Below are positions 11,603-23,612 of a stretch of 64,000 nucleotides of DNA, one piece after another. The stretch comes from Plantago major (lineage: Eukaryota > Streptophyta > Magnoliopsida > Lamiales > Plantaginaceae). How positions within the stretch are numbered: position 1 is the stretch's first letter; every line of letters begins with the position of its first letter. The stretch spans positions 14,760,765 to 14,824,764 of the forward strand of contig CM048840.1 of NCBI GenBank assembly GCA_026545765.1. The letters run 5' to 3'. The translations under genes and the position numbers were made by a program. The notes under the pieces are model-generated. The model saw only the letters and a list, made by a program, of their open reading frames with translations. It did not search any database and was not told the DNA's origin.

Positions 11603-12480
11603 TAAACTGTTGAAGTCAAGGCTCAATCCCAACTTTGTGCTCGCTTGTTATAGAGCCAGACATGACTCGACTCGTTGATATTCCACAAGGCTAACTTTGC
11701 TCGGTTAAATAAATATTTTTCATCCAAGTGTATTTGTTGTTAATGAAGCTCAACTACAAATCCAACTAAATGAGTCGATCCCTAACCTACTTATCATGAT
11801 CCAATTTGAGCTCGAATTTAAAAATTAGCTTATTTTGTTAATGAGTCGAGTCCTTCATAGTCTCAATACTAGATGTTAATGTATTTAACTCTCATTAGTA
11901 ACACTATATGTTAATGTATTGAGGCTTTTTGTGGTTTTATATGGGTTTATTGCATTAGCTCCTAGATGCTTCCTCATATATGGTATACCACTTAGTCGAT
12001 CATTATTTGAGAATTTTGGGTCCATTTGTGATTAAAGGCATGATATGATCATTGTTTGATGTTGTGGATTATAGAAATTGAAATAAAATTTGGGGATTTA
12101 TTGAGCTTTTTTAAAAAGTCACGGACGACCATTAAAGAATTATATATTCAGGGAACTTGGATTGCAATTTATCAAAAAAAAATTGGCCACTTTCAAAACC
12201 AAAGGATATGAGGGGAAAAATTAACCTTTTCATGTTTCAATTCGAGTTTGGTCAGATTAATATGCAATTGTGTTCAATATGACTGGATCCATGCATTGTT
12301 CATCTATCTAAGTAGTACTGATGTGTAATCACAAAATTTAACAGGGGCCTGAATGAAATTTGCCGAGTTTTATATTGGCATCCTAAAATTATTTGAAATT
12401 CTAACGAGAACGGCAAAACTCCTAGTTTGAAAATTTAACTTCCCGCGCGGAATAAAAAAGGGACTCACAAATCACACTAG
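11603..12480. other. Intergenic, nothing recognised
   Basis: AT-rich stretch between the Helitron end and the COM1 5' region. ACTCTCATTAGTAACACTAT-like direct repeats near 11880 are the only structure noted. Confidence 0.4.
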
Positions 12481-12481
12481 A

Positions 12482-13612
12482 GTCATTTCTGATTTCTCCA
12501 GTTTCCGACGGATATAGTTTGAAGTTTCACCTCATTTCACTCGTTGCTCTGCTGCTCACATTCAGATTCAGGTAAGCTCATCGTTTTTCCCCTCTTCAAT
12601 TTACACACATTGAGCTCGCTCGCTCGCTAGATGTTAAGCTGTTTATTTTCTCACCGATTTCGTTTCCAACTGTCAAGTGTTGATTTGATTCGTGTTTGTT
12701 TTGTGTTATATTACAAATTCAATTGAGGGTAAATGAAATGTTGCAGCTTACAATTTCATTAAGCCGGTACTTTATGCAGCTGATTGAGTATTTGGGCAAG
12801 TAGATTGATTTTCAGTGCTACTTTAGGTCAATTTGATACAACTCCGATGATTAATTAGGGATTTTTTTTGCATAAATTTATAGGGTTTCCAGTTTATGTA
12901 CCGAGGAGAAATGCCTGAAGAGTGGGTTACTTTGGGATTATCAAAAGAAATGGTAGTTATTGGTGTTCTGTTAGAACCACTGTTGAGGAGGACAACTAGA
13001 GCATTTTGGGAATGGTTTTAAGAAATATCTGTTGCTAGTGTTGTTCTTTAGTCCTGTTACAGATTCTTGGTCACAAACTCGTTAAGATTGTTTCAGGTTT
13101 TTAGCTCTGGCTGATGTATCCAGCATAGAAATATGAGTTGGTACTCTGGTAGTATGCACTTTTCGCCTGTATTATATGGTTTCAAAAAAGAAAGTTGCTG
13201 GCAGGCTTTATTGCTCCATCTATGTATTATTGGCCTGCATAGTCAGTGTATCCCAGCAGTATTGCTAAGCTACTCATCCTTCCTGTGAGTAACTGTTTCT
13301 TGGGATAGTTAATGTGAAGTGAGAATAGAGAGAATTGGATGGTTGAAGTTTTATAGTTACTGAATCTTAGGATTCTGCCCCTCCCCCCCCCCCCCAGTTT
13401 CTGCCGTGTCCCAGAAGCGGCAATCCAACTTATCTGATAGCAGATGTACGTCTGTACTTTTGTATATTTGTCTCGTTTATTTTGAGATTTACCTTGTTAT
13501 TTCGGCTGAGCAATAATTGTATGTATTAGTTGATGGTAAAGAGAACACCATATCCAGTGATCATGTTGGTACAAGTATTTGAAACTGAGATTTCCACGTT
13601 CGCTATTACTAG
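12482..13612 (+). promoter_or_regulatory. COM1 5' leader exon and leader intron
   Basis: A pyrimidine-rich leader ends at 12571 with a strong donor (ATTCAG/GTAAGC). The matching acceptor is the AG at 13611-13612, giving an intron of about 1.04 kb upstream of the start codon. A C-rich tract ending CAG at about 13396 could serve as an alternative acceptor. No upstream coding exon was recognised. The boundaries are predicted from splice consensus only. Confidence 0.55.
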
Positions 13613-13636
13613 GAACCCACTTCCTTGGGCATCAAT

Positions 13637-15793
13637 ATGATGTATATGGGAAGCAATTTACAACCATCTTCAAACCTGGTGAATATTTCTTACTGCTCTG
13701 ATGCAAAACGTGTCTCTAGAGTCAGTACCATTATGGTTGCCTCTATTCTGGAAGTGAAAGAAAGGCTTTCACAGATGGACGAATTGAAAGACTGGGTTTC
13801 ACAGATAGAAGACATGTTTTGCGGTCAACTTTATCCGGATATTCAAATGAAGGCTCAAACGATGCAGAACATATATTCAGAAGCACGAGAACATGCAGAA
13901 CTAGCTTACAAGGAAAAGGAGAAGGAGCTACTACTTCAGTATGGAAAGCTTCAGAGTGAAAAACAACAGTATATGGATGAAAATAAATTGCTCAAGCTGG
14001 AGAAGGAAAGCATGGAAAGTCAGGGAAACTGTTTCAAGAAACTCCAGGAAGAGTTGAATCAGAAAAGTGCAGAACTGAATAATAAAACGGAAGAAGTGCG
14101 GAATTTACAGAAGCTTCTTGAATCAAAAGCATCTCTTGTACATAGTTATGAAACTACAATAAAAGTGCTTGAAGGAAAAGAATTTGTACTTCTGGATAAC
14201 ATAAAAATTCTGGAGGTTAAAACTGAGGAATTACAATGGGATTTGATGAAGAAAGCCGAAGAAGTTGATGCATTGGAGAGCAAACTTCTTCAAGTAAAGC
14301 AACCGATGGCCTCTCTGATAATAAAGAAAGACGAGCAATTGAAGGAGCATGGGGAGAAGGAAAAAGGACTAAATTCTAAACTTGAGATCCTGGATAAGAA
14401 AGTTGTTGAGCTGCAATCAGCTCTTGCTAAGAAATGCGACGAAGTAGATAAGGGAAAAGAGTTGCAAACAAATTTACTGAAGAAAATTGAATTCCAAGGC
14501 TCGGAAGTGATGCATAATGAGCAACTACTTAGCAAGCGTGATGCAGAGAATAAACTGCTTGCGGACAAAATAAAGAAATTGGTTAATGAAGTGGAGGAGG
14601 GACGAAATGTACGGGAACAGTTACTAAAGCAGATTGATTCCTTAAACCTTGAGAAAATGTCTAGAGGGCATGAACTGAACATATATGGGCAAGAAAAGAA
14701 ACTGCTTTTGGACAAACAGAGAGGTTTAGAGGAGGATGTTGATAAACTTCGACAGTCTCTACATGAGAGATGTAAGGAATCATCTGAGGTGATGGAACTG
14801 AATGCCAAGCTACAGATGGAAATGAAGGAAATGGAATCTGAGTTATATCGTGAACAAGAAAGAGCAAAACATATGAAATCTAAATATCTCTACATCAGCA
14901 AGAAACTTGGGTGTTCTCCTGAAGCAGCAGGACCGTGCATGAAAATCAAAGATGAGAGTGAAACAATCAGAGATGATCAACCTCCAGTAACTGCTAATGG
15001 TATGCTCTATATATTTCTTGTAACATCATTTTGTCAATTATATTGGCCATTGTTATTTTGATCACTGCACATGTACTTCAAAGAATATAATTTTTTTGTC
15101 TCACTTTCATTTTCCAAAACTAGTTGTAAACATGCAGAAATTGGCTTGGTCTTTTATGGTATTCTAAACATCTTATATTCATAGAATCTAATTGCAGATG
15201 TTGTTCATAAAGGTCCACTGCATATGCCGAGCATTCCCATTGCTCGAAAAGAATCAACCAGTACAAAGTCTTGCCTGTCTGGTACAAAACGTCCGAATTC
15301 CTATTGGAGAGAAACCAGGCCCCATCAGAGTTGTGTGGGACCTGATCCGCATGATGACTTTCTTGATACACCGTTGGAAAAAGTGAGAGGAAACTTGGGG
15401 AAGGCCAGGAAAGAACGACAAATTAATGATATTCCTAATCCAGGGAAAGAGAACGTAAACCTGGAAGGTTCTGACGATGAAACACAGGACATGAAAGTTG
15501 ATCCTGGACTACGAACAGAAAATATGCCACTCCCGAAGCCTGGGCCTTCAGGATTCAAGTATGTGGAACCAGTAAGAAAAAAATTAGAGAGGGATAATCT
15601 GAAGGGCGTCGAATGCAAGCAATGCGCAAAGTTCTATGACGCTGTTTTACCTGAAGCGGGAGAAAATGCTGATGGGAGTAAGCAGCGTACAAGGTGTGAG
15701 CATCATGATGGTGTTTCAAGGCATCGTTATAGGTATGCTCCCCCTTCGACTCCTGAAGGATTCTGGAATATTGGATTTGAGTCTGAAATGTAA
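13637..15793 (+). CDS. COM1: COM1/GR1, plant CtIP/Sae2 homologue (DNA-end resection)
   Basis: Coding exons 13637-14999 and 15198-15793 give a 652-aa product; the Asp codon is split across the intron. The N-terminal part (VSTIMVASILEVKERLSQ to EDMFCGQLYPD) is followed by a very long Lys/Glu/Leu-rich coiled coil, roughly residues 60-435. The C-terminus carries the Sae2/CtIP signature: GVECKQC (CxxC, residues 594 and 597), CEHHDGVSRHRYRY (621-634) and the terminal STPEGFWNIGFESEM. This family works with MRE11-RAD50-NBS1 in the nucleus to start resection of double-strand breaks, including SPO11-linked meiotic ends. The ATG at 13637 is chosen as the first ATG after the leader intron; a second candidate is the ATG at 13640. 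The protein appears somewhat longer than the Arabidopsis one as I recall it. No break is seen. Confidence 0.92.
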
Positions 15794-18134
15794 CATGTGT
15801 TTCTTCCTTTATTTTAAATCACAGTGGTTAGCCACTCTTATAGAATAAAAGCTATAACAACTTATCATTCAATCAATTCATGATTAAAAGTGACTATTCT
15901 TGTTCTGAATGACAATAATCAGTTGATACATGGCTAACAGGATATAGTCTACTAAGTGTTATGTGAACTTTGGTTTTAATAGATTTACTTGGATATTGAG
16001 ATAAGTGCATTGCAAATTTGCCACCTAGTTAGAAATTACTGATAAATGGTGCTCTATGTTTTAATTTACCTGAAGTATCATATTTTCCCTTGTGCCATAG
16101 AGATACTAGCAGAGAAGCCTTGGGAAAGGATTTACAGTCTTGTTATAAGACACAAGTTAGTGGTTGTCTTAGGGCAAACTAAGACAACAATAACCAATGA
16201 CTTGTACGATTCATATACCAGGCGGCTAAGGAGTGCATTTTTGTCCAATGACTTGACTGATTAGGTCGTGTGAAATACACACTATTCATACATGGATCTG
16301 GCATCCGAGTATAACGACCACAATGCCACCCAGTATTGAGGAAATTGATAACACACTCAAGAACTGCATCCTTCCATACAGGAGAAGACAAAACAGAGGA
16401 TGATATACTAATTACTATGTGGATGAAAAGAAGGCATGTTTTATGGCCAATAAGTCTGAAAGTTAACCATGAAAAAATAAAAATAAAAATTAACAATAAT
16501 TATTTCAAGAAAAATTTACTCCTCCATAATAATTACTTTGCCTAGAATGGTCAAGCAGGGCAATAGCTAATAAATTGCAGAGGACCAGAGGTAGTGGTTT
16601 GGTAAGTAAGAATAGTAACATCATATTACTGTTGTGTACACAAAGAATTAATTTTAAGCGTCCCAATAGTAAATTTAATGATAATGATGCGAAACCTAAC
16701 GGTCATTATCTCATTCTCATTTCTTTTAACGATTACTTGGTTCAATTCGACTAATTGAGGCATTCGAGTCAAATTCGAACTATGTACATTTTTTAATTCG
16801 TTTACCTAGCAATTCGAGTTAGTCTTGACTAAGTACCGGTTAATACTTGTTGTTTAGTCCATCTTTATTTAAAATGACTTTTTATTTATCTTTTACTTAT
16901 ATTTTTATAGTTAGTAGTACAAGTTTAAATTTGTTGCAAGTCACAAACCCTACAATTTTAAGCTCTTTTTTTATGAGTTGAGCTTGAATTGAGTCATGTG
17001 ATACTTTCTGGGACTCAATTTAACATCATATGGTATTTTAGGGGGCTTGCATAATCAAAATCCATAAATCAGTTCTAGCAAAACCAAATACCCCACTAAA
17101 CCTCATTAGCTGCTAGCCTGCTACAATATCTTGAATCTTAATTGCATAGAAATTCTGTCATAAAAGAATCTGGACTAGGAATAAATATATGCTGCAGTAG
17201 CAGTATTCTAAGCTATGTTTTGTGGATTGTTGTAAGCCAAGCACTTTCGGTTTGTTTTTTGAGTGAACTTTGGTGAAGTGGGTCACATTTATGTTCATCT
17301 CCAGGCAGAGTCACATGGGAATATGGCATAGAGAAAATGTTACTGAAAACTGTCCTAGACGGACCCATGTCTCACTGTCTTCTCTTCTCAATTCAATTAC
17401 CATTCTGCCATAAATATCAATATTCAATGCTTCTATCCGTCCCGCATTTTCCAACCATATCCTAAATTCGAATTAATCCATCTACATACCAAGTGAAGAT
17501 GTACGCGATCGTGCTTAATGAGTTGTGTAGTCGATACTAACAAGTAACAACTCGTATACTAGTAGAATATGTATCCAAACCCATTAACTTATGCAAAAGA
17601 AGTACTCGAGCAGTCGACAGGCTAGCCCGAAAAATCACTCATTTAGATAATCATCCAATGCAAAACCTAATAATAATTCAATGTACATACTGTAGCTTTT
17701 ATTGTGAAGTCATTGTCATCCTGCTCATCATCCATTACTTTCTATCACCTGAATAGCAATGTTAAATTTGGCCTTGTTGAAAAGTTGAAAATTAGCTATA
17801 GCTTACTTCCATTCTGGTAAGCTAAAAGTAACAAAAACATTTGAAAGATAGAAAATAAAACCAACAAACATGGGCCCAACCCCTAACTATTACCCAATTG
17901 ATTCCCTTCATAAAGCTTTCTTTTCTTACCTAACACTTTCACGTGCAAACATTTTGCAACCATTGGTTCTTGAAAATAGTAGTAGTAACATTTAAATTAC
18001 ACTTTTAAAACAAGAAATTAATAGTTTCACAATTCATATAATAGAACATTATATTATAATATAACTAATAATCGCCAATATATTCCTAAGTTACAAATAA
18101 CAACGTTTACAGATAGTGAACACAAACTACGAAA
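15794..18134. other. Intergenic between COM1 and a convergent LRR gene
   Basis: Contains both 3' UTRs. Open frames at plus 16046-16264 and 16336-16545 and minus 16179-16496 show no recognisable protein features and overlap one another. Nothing else seen. Confidence 0.45.
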
Positions 18135-19241
18135 CTAACACGTTCGCAATGGCGTTCCACACAAACAATCATTACTGGCGAAAGATGATGCCTCAAGATG
18201 ATCAAATGGGGCTCCAATCGGAATAGCTCCACACAAATGGTTATGACTTAGATCCAAATGACCAATGTACTTAGCCGAAGCAAGCGATTTCGGAACCGAA
18301 CCCCTTAAGTTATTATACGACAAGTCGATCACGGTAAAATACGTTTTCGAGCAAAACACGTCGGGTAAATTGCCTTCCAACGAGTTCCGGCTCAAGTTCA
18401 AAATGTTTATACCCGAGGTACTCAACAAACTAGACGGTATCACACCCGACAATTGGTTACTATCCAAATTCAAAGTCGAAAGAACCGGCATCGAACCGAG
18501 TTGAGCCGGGATTGAACCGACAAGCCGGTTCATTGACAAGTCCAAATCGGCTAGCCGGTAGATATTAGCAAGCGAACTTGGAATCGAACCGGTCAGCTCG
18601 TTCCGGCTCAACAAAGCCCGGCTCATCATTGACAACTTCCCCATATCCGACGGGATGGTACCCGTTAACTTATTGTTACTCAGCTCCAAATGCATTAACC
18701 GGTTCAAGTTCACGATCGAACCCGGAATTGAACCGGTTATTTGATTATCCGCCAAATTCAAAACAGTCAAATGACTCAACTTCCCGATATCCATTGGGAT
18801 AGAACCCGAGACCTTATTCCCGATCAAGTCAAGTATACGTAAATGCGGCAGCAACGAAATGCAGGACGGGATTTCCCCGGATATAGCCTTCCAGTCTGCG
18901 ACAACTAGTGTCGTGAGACGGTCCAACTTGCAGAGCGAGGGCGATAGCGAACCGGTCATGTACCCGGTCCGACCGGACTTTTCGAATATAGGATCCTCCG
19001 ATTCGCCTCGGAGGATAATGTCCGCGACCCGTTTGGAGTCAGGGTCGCAGGTGACACCGTACCAGTTAGTGCAACAGTCGTCTCCCGACCATGTTTTGAA
19101 GATTCCGAGGTATGGTTCGTTGAGTGATTTCTTGAAGTCGAGCAATGCTGCCCGGTCTGAAGGCGGGCAGGCGAGTGCTGTGAATGTAAGGGTTAGGAGG
19201 AGTGTTAGGGTGGTCAGTGTGAGTTTTCCGGGCAGGTTCAT
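18135..19241 (-). CDS. DRT100: DRT100-like secreted leucine-rich-repeat protein
   Basis: Intronless, 368 aa. A signal peptide (about residues 1-24, with TLTTLTLLLTLTFTALA) leads into a cysteine-paired LRRNT cap (CPPSDRAALLDFKKSLN...DDCCTNWYGVTCDP). About ten plant-type LRRs of the form L..LdLs.N.l.GsIP follow. The C-terminal cap ends FASNDCLCGTPLRTC. There is no transmembrane or kinase domain, so it is probably secreted or cell-wall-located, like polygalacturonase-inhibitor-type LRR proteins. The family was named for an Arabidopsis cDNA that gave partial DNA-damage tolerance in bacteria; its in planta role is not well settled. A TATA-like CTATATATC lies about 85 bp upstream on the minus strand. 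A paralogue is at 56970-58004. Confidence 0.93.
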   Translation of the reverse strand: MNLPGKLTLTTLTLLLTLTFTALACPPSDRAALLDFKKSLNEPYLGIFKTWSGDDCCTNWYGVTCDPDSKRVADIILRGESEDPIFEKSGRTGYMTGSLSPSLCKLDRLTTLVVADWKAISGEIPSCISLLPHLRILDLIGNKVSGSIPMDIGKLSHLTVLNLADNQITGSIPGSIVNLNRLMHLELSNNKLTGTIPSDMGKLSMMSRALLSRNELTGSIPSSLANIYRLADLDLSMNRLVGSIPAQLGSMPVLSTLNLDSNQLSGVIPSSLLSTSGINILNLSRNSLEGNLPDVFCSKTYFTVIDLSYNNLRGSVPKSLASAKYIGHLDLSHNHLCGAIPIGAPFDHLEASSFASNDCLCGTPLRTC

Positions 19242-19329
19242 TTTTGGTGTTTTTGTGAAGATATTTTCTGTGAAGATTATAGTGAAGTAAAGTGAAGTGA
19301 GTTTGTAAGTGTGTTCAAGTTGATATATA

Positions 19330-20007
19330 GTGGAGTGATGGACGAAAGTGTCCCTGGGAATTTGGTAGAATTACGGATAAGTATGGACCTGGAGAAACAG
19401 TGGGGTTGTTTTGGAATTAATGAGGTTTGTATGGAGGCATGTGAGGTGGTATAAAGTCCTCATTTTGAAATGTTGTTTGTTAAGTTTAGTTGGTGCCATG
19501 TTTGTAGGGCGCTCATGTGGGGTGTATACTCGATGAGTACTCGGTTTGTCTAGTTAAGGTTTGAACTTGAATTACCCGATAGTAATTGAGTTAAGTTCGA
19601 GTTTTGTTTTGCGTTAGTATGTTGAACAGGTATACAGCGATTCCTTAATTTATTTCCCGCATTTGCTTTGCTAGCTCCTTCTGGTAGGATCAGTGTAATT
19701 TAAGAAGTTAAGATCATGATTTGTGATAAAATAATAATGCTGCATCACCTATGGAAACTAGAAGATGCAACAAAAACAGAGGCTTAATTGCTTGAACATA
19801 AATCCCGGAATTTGTAGGTCTCAAGATGTTGTACAGCTTGACCGGACCCTCTCCACACTGCATTCATTGTTTCTTGTTTGTGTATGATTGTCCTTTCTGA
19901 TCTCATGGTCTCCTTGAACTGGTAAAGATTTGTGGAAATTGCATTTACACCACTGGTTTTTGCAGTGTTTAGTTAATAATGTACTCAACCAAGGTAGTCA
20001 CCCGTAG
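19330..20007. other. Intergenic, nothing recognised
   Basis: Upstream flank of the minus-strand LRR gene. No open frame or clear repeat. Confidence 0.4.
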
Positions 20008-20311
20008 GTAATATTACGGGCGGGATACCAATCCGAATAATGTGCTTAGTATCAAATTTTCATCCAACAAAACCAAACAAATCTCCCTACCAATCGGTAC
20101 AAAATACTTTAGTATCCCAAATTGTATTCGTTGATAGACGGTTTTAGTTTCCCTATGCTTGTACTTGTACATTCTACTATCGATACTCATACATTTTAGT
20201 ATATCACACTTTTAATATTCAAAATGTACTTGTTAGTAAACTAATTTGTTTGGTTTTGTTAGGTGAAAAAATTGATCCAGATTGTATTTGGTAAATAATC
20301 CGTAATCTTAC
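20008..20311. mobile_element. Foldback MITE-like element
   Basis: Left arm GTAATATTACGG...CATCCAACAAAACCAAACAA is matched on the right, in reverse, by GTAAGATTACGG...CACCTAACAAAACCAAACAA. The arms are about 70 bp with gaps. A convincing target duplication is not visible, so the superfamily is unknown. Confidence 0.6.
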
Positions 20312-20719
20312 AGCCTACCAACTACCAAGGGATGTAAAACAACAGGTCGATACATGACTCACATTCATGATTGATCTATAACATGACTCATTGCATGATT
20401 GGATATGATGTAGCTTATGTGGTGTTTAAAGTTGAGGAACTGCTAGAAAGTGTCTGGGATGGATCCCAAAGAACTCAGATTTTTTTTTGCCTGACCTAAT
20501 TAGAAAAAGCTGCTACATGACTCGTTGCATGATTTAATTTGTCATCATGGGGCACTTTGTGTTGTTATATACCTGGTTTATACAAGTATTTTCCCGTGTT
20601 AAGAGTAAGTGTCGATTATAGCTACTGTGAACTTCAAGAGTTATTTTGTAGTAGTGGGGGCAAGACATGTAATAAGACCATGGCAATAAACTTTTATATT
20701 TCCCTTAAACATTGATCAT

Positions 20720-23612
20720 CTATGCAAAAATGTCTTCCGTTAGAAACATTGTCCCACTGCTATGCTCAGACGCATAATGGAGCTGCTCATAGTTGAGCTG
20801 TCTAGAGGCTTCATATACAGCAATGCCAACACTTACAGACAGATTCAAACATCTAACATATGTTTCAACCATGGGAATTCGAATCGTCCCGCCACCCAGC
20901 AACTCGCTCTCGCAGTCAAGCAGGGCTTCTGGCGGTAAACCACTGGTTTCTGATCCAAATACAAGCCAATCTCCCTTCCTATAAGAAAATTCCTGCACAG
21001 GGATACATGGTCCGTATAATTAAAGATCATACACCACTGACCAGTTAAGTTCATAGAAGTAATCTCTAGATATGCAAGATGAAAACCGAAGGACCAAAAC
21101 ATAGGCCACATAGCAGAAGGGATATTGCGGATTGCAATATGACTATATTTAAGCAAGAGACCATACAAAACTTCAGAGAGACCATAAAAAGTTGAGAGAA
21201 ATATGGTTTAGATGCAGACATGCAGTATTGATCTCACAAGCTTCTTCTCCTCCCCAGCCCTTGGCGAAAAAAGATTTGGAGACTGGAGTACTTCTAGAAA
21301 TCAACTAATTATTCTTGAAATCCAAGTCAATAGTTACATTAATATCAACAAGCTTGTCAAGTCAATTGCAAGACTTGCAAGGATATGGGGGAAGTCTAAC
21401 ACCGTTTTTAGATATCAGAATGCTCCATCTTTCTTCGTTTATTTTATGAATGAGTTATACTGAAAGGAGTAAAATTGCCGATATAATATCATGTCCAGAT
21501 TACTATTTTATACTAGTAAGGGAAGAAAGTGAGCAAATAACTTACTGAATGGATATTTGTTCCTTTCTTGGTGAATGCAAGTAACCTTTTGTCACCCTCC
21601 TACATGATCAAGAAAGCATTTATGCATTTAGTACGACGAAAAGTACATCACCTTATAGTTCATTCATAGAAAGAAAAAAAGAAAAATAGAAGAAACCTGT
21701 TTCATGAAATATTCGCGAAATTCTGACCATGAACCATGCGATTTTACAACAACATATCTGTTATAGATAGTTAATAATCTTAACAAAGTATGAATTACGA
21801 GCTTCAAAACATTCAGAAAGTGAATAAGTTCATAATTCATGTGTTTCAGTGAGGTAAGATAAATCTTTATGCTTAGTATCAAATCTGGTAATTGGAACCT
21901 CCGACATTCATGATAAACAGTTCACTCAGAGAACAAGCACAGCGACCAATTTTGGATATTATTAAAAGTTCACATTAAAGGATACGGCCAATAATCCATC
22001 CCAGCACGCTTTAGCTTTGCATCATCAACCTGAAACCCCAAAGGCTGGGGTGGGGGGATAGAAGTCAAAGTAAGCAAGTCTAGTAGTAGAAACCCATATA
22101 GTAAAAGCCCAAAAATAAATGAATCCATGTCTTCATCGTTTCATGTCAGGACATTAACCGAATTGATAAAATGTTACCTCGATTAAGTGCAATTTGACAG
22201 CTGATGCAGCGCAGCTTCTGGCAATGGATCCAGTGTTTCCAGGAATCTGCAATGACAAGAGAACGCTGAGAGCCAGTGGATAGAGCAATAAATGTATCAT
22301 TTTTTAGTGTTAGATTGCCTAGATGTTCACTAAACTATTGCAAGAGAACAGTCAGACATCACTTCTACATTCATCAAAAGCAAAACAGAGAAATCCAACT
22401 AACCATCATTTTCATGCATGATATTAACTATCTCTTCTGATAGGAACTCACCATCATTTGACGCTACTCAGTTTCAACACTTCCACTACCAGAAATCAGG
22501 AAGTTGGGTATAACTAAACACTAAACAGAGCTCCAGCAATTAAAAGAAAGAAGAAAAAAATTAGTAACCAATCCTCCATCTATAATCCGGTTTTTTAGAG
22601 GGGTGTAACCACTGATACACCTTCTAATAGAATGTGTGGGGTCCATGTGAGAGGGTGTACCAGTGGTTACATCCTATGTGAGAGGGTGTACCAGTGGTTA
22701 CACCCCTAGTATCTAAAAAAAGCTATAATCCACCTAATATGTAGCAACACTCGTCGCGCGTCATTCAGATAACTATTCATTCAAAAACACTGGCCTAGAA
22801 ATGACTCAGCAAATGTACCAGCATGAGGTCCATGAATTACTAATATCACACACACAACCTACGATCGAAGGCAGATAACATAAGAAACATGGAAAGAAAA
22901 AAAAAAACTACACTGAAAAACTATGATTGTTTTTCCTTTGGCTGAAGCTAACTTATCCATAAACTAAATGGTACAAACCACAGTAAGAACTAAAACTCCC
23001 ACAATAATCCACACCATGTCTCATCGAGAAACCTACGCGTACAACAAGATTGAGCTAGAAATGAAACTTCCAGCTGGGTAAAACTTGATCAGACTAACTA
23101 TCCAATCTTTTTTCTCAGACGAACTTATGAAGAAGATCTACAACAAAAAACCGGAATCTTGAGGTGCCAAATTAGTTCATATAGTATAACATAATTAACT
23201 AATAAAAAACAAAACTTTACCCTAATATCTCCACAACTACAACTTAATCAGTAGAAAGAACATAGCATACCTGTGGAGACACTAGCACCACCTGAAGAAA
23301 ACTATTATGCGGAGCTTCGGTCACCGCCACACCAGCTCCGTTCGGCAATGCTTTCACACTACACCTTTCAGCTGCATTTTAACAGTAATTAGTAACGCAA
23401 AAAAAAAACTTTAAAAAGAGCTTAATTGATGGAATTGAAATCTAATTGAGACAAAAACAGGACTTACAAGAAGAACATAGCGGTGAGAAGCGTTTGGCGG
23501 AGAGTGGGAGAGGAAAGTGAGTTGAGTTAGGGTTGAGTTGAAGTGAAAGGGAAGGGCGGCGGAAGATGGTCGAGGTTATGGCGCTTATGGCTCTCAGGCC
23601 CGTTGCTTCCAT
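20720..23612 (-). CDS. trmL: TrmL-like SpoU family RNA 2'-O-methyltransferase, probably organellar
   Basis: Seven coding exons on the minus strand: 23468-23612, 23271-23371, 22178-22246, 21986-22029, 21697-21757, 21546-21599, 20720-20992. All phases fit, giving 248 aa. Residues 1-48 are Ser/Thr/Arg-rich and lack acids after residue 2, like a transit peptide. The SPOUT fold follows: motif 1 PQIPGNTGSIARSC (81-94), motif 2 DWLVFGSETSGLP (166-178), motif 3 IRIPM...LNLSVSVGIAVYEASRQ (196-223). These form the trefoil-knot SAM site. TrmL modifies the wobble 2'-OH of tRNA-Leu in bacteria; the plant substrate is inferred. Exon 6 could start three bases later, removing one Glu. The ATG at 23612 begins METAGLRA-like sequence (MEATGLRA). 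Confidence 0.9.
22589..22722. mobile_element. MITE in intron 2 of the trmL gene, 9-bp target duplication
   Basis: The 134-bp element starts TTTTTTAGAGGGGTGTAACC after GG and ends GGTTACACCCCTAGTATC then a poly-A tract; the ends are inverted repeats. The 9-bp sequence CTATAATCC flanks it at 22580-22588 and 22723-22731, which fits a Mutator-like insertion. Inside, the segment GTGAGAGGGTGTACCAGTGG is duplicated head to tail. Confidence 0.82.

Noticed and set aside
14290-14808. 172-codon minus-strand open frame
   Set aside because: It is the antisense shadow of the COM1 coiled-coil exon; Ser/Leu-rich because of Lys/Glu codons on the other strand.
18859-19290. 143-codon plus-strand open frame
   Set aside because: Antisense of the DRT100-like LRR gene N-terminal half.
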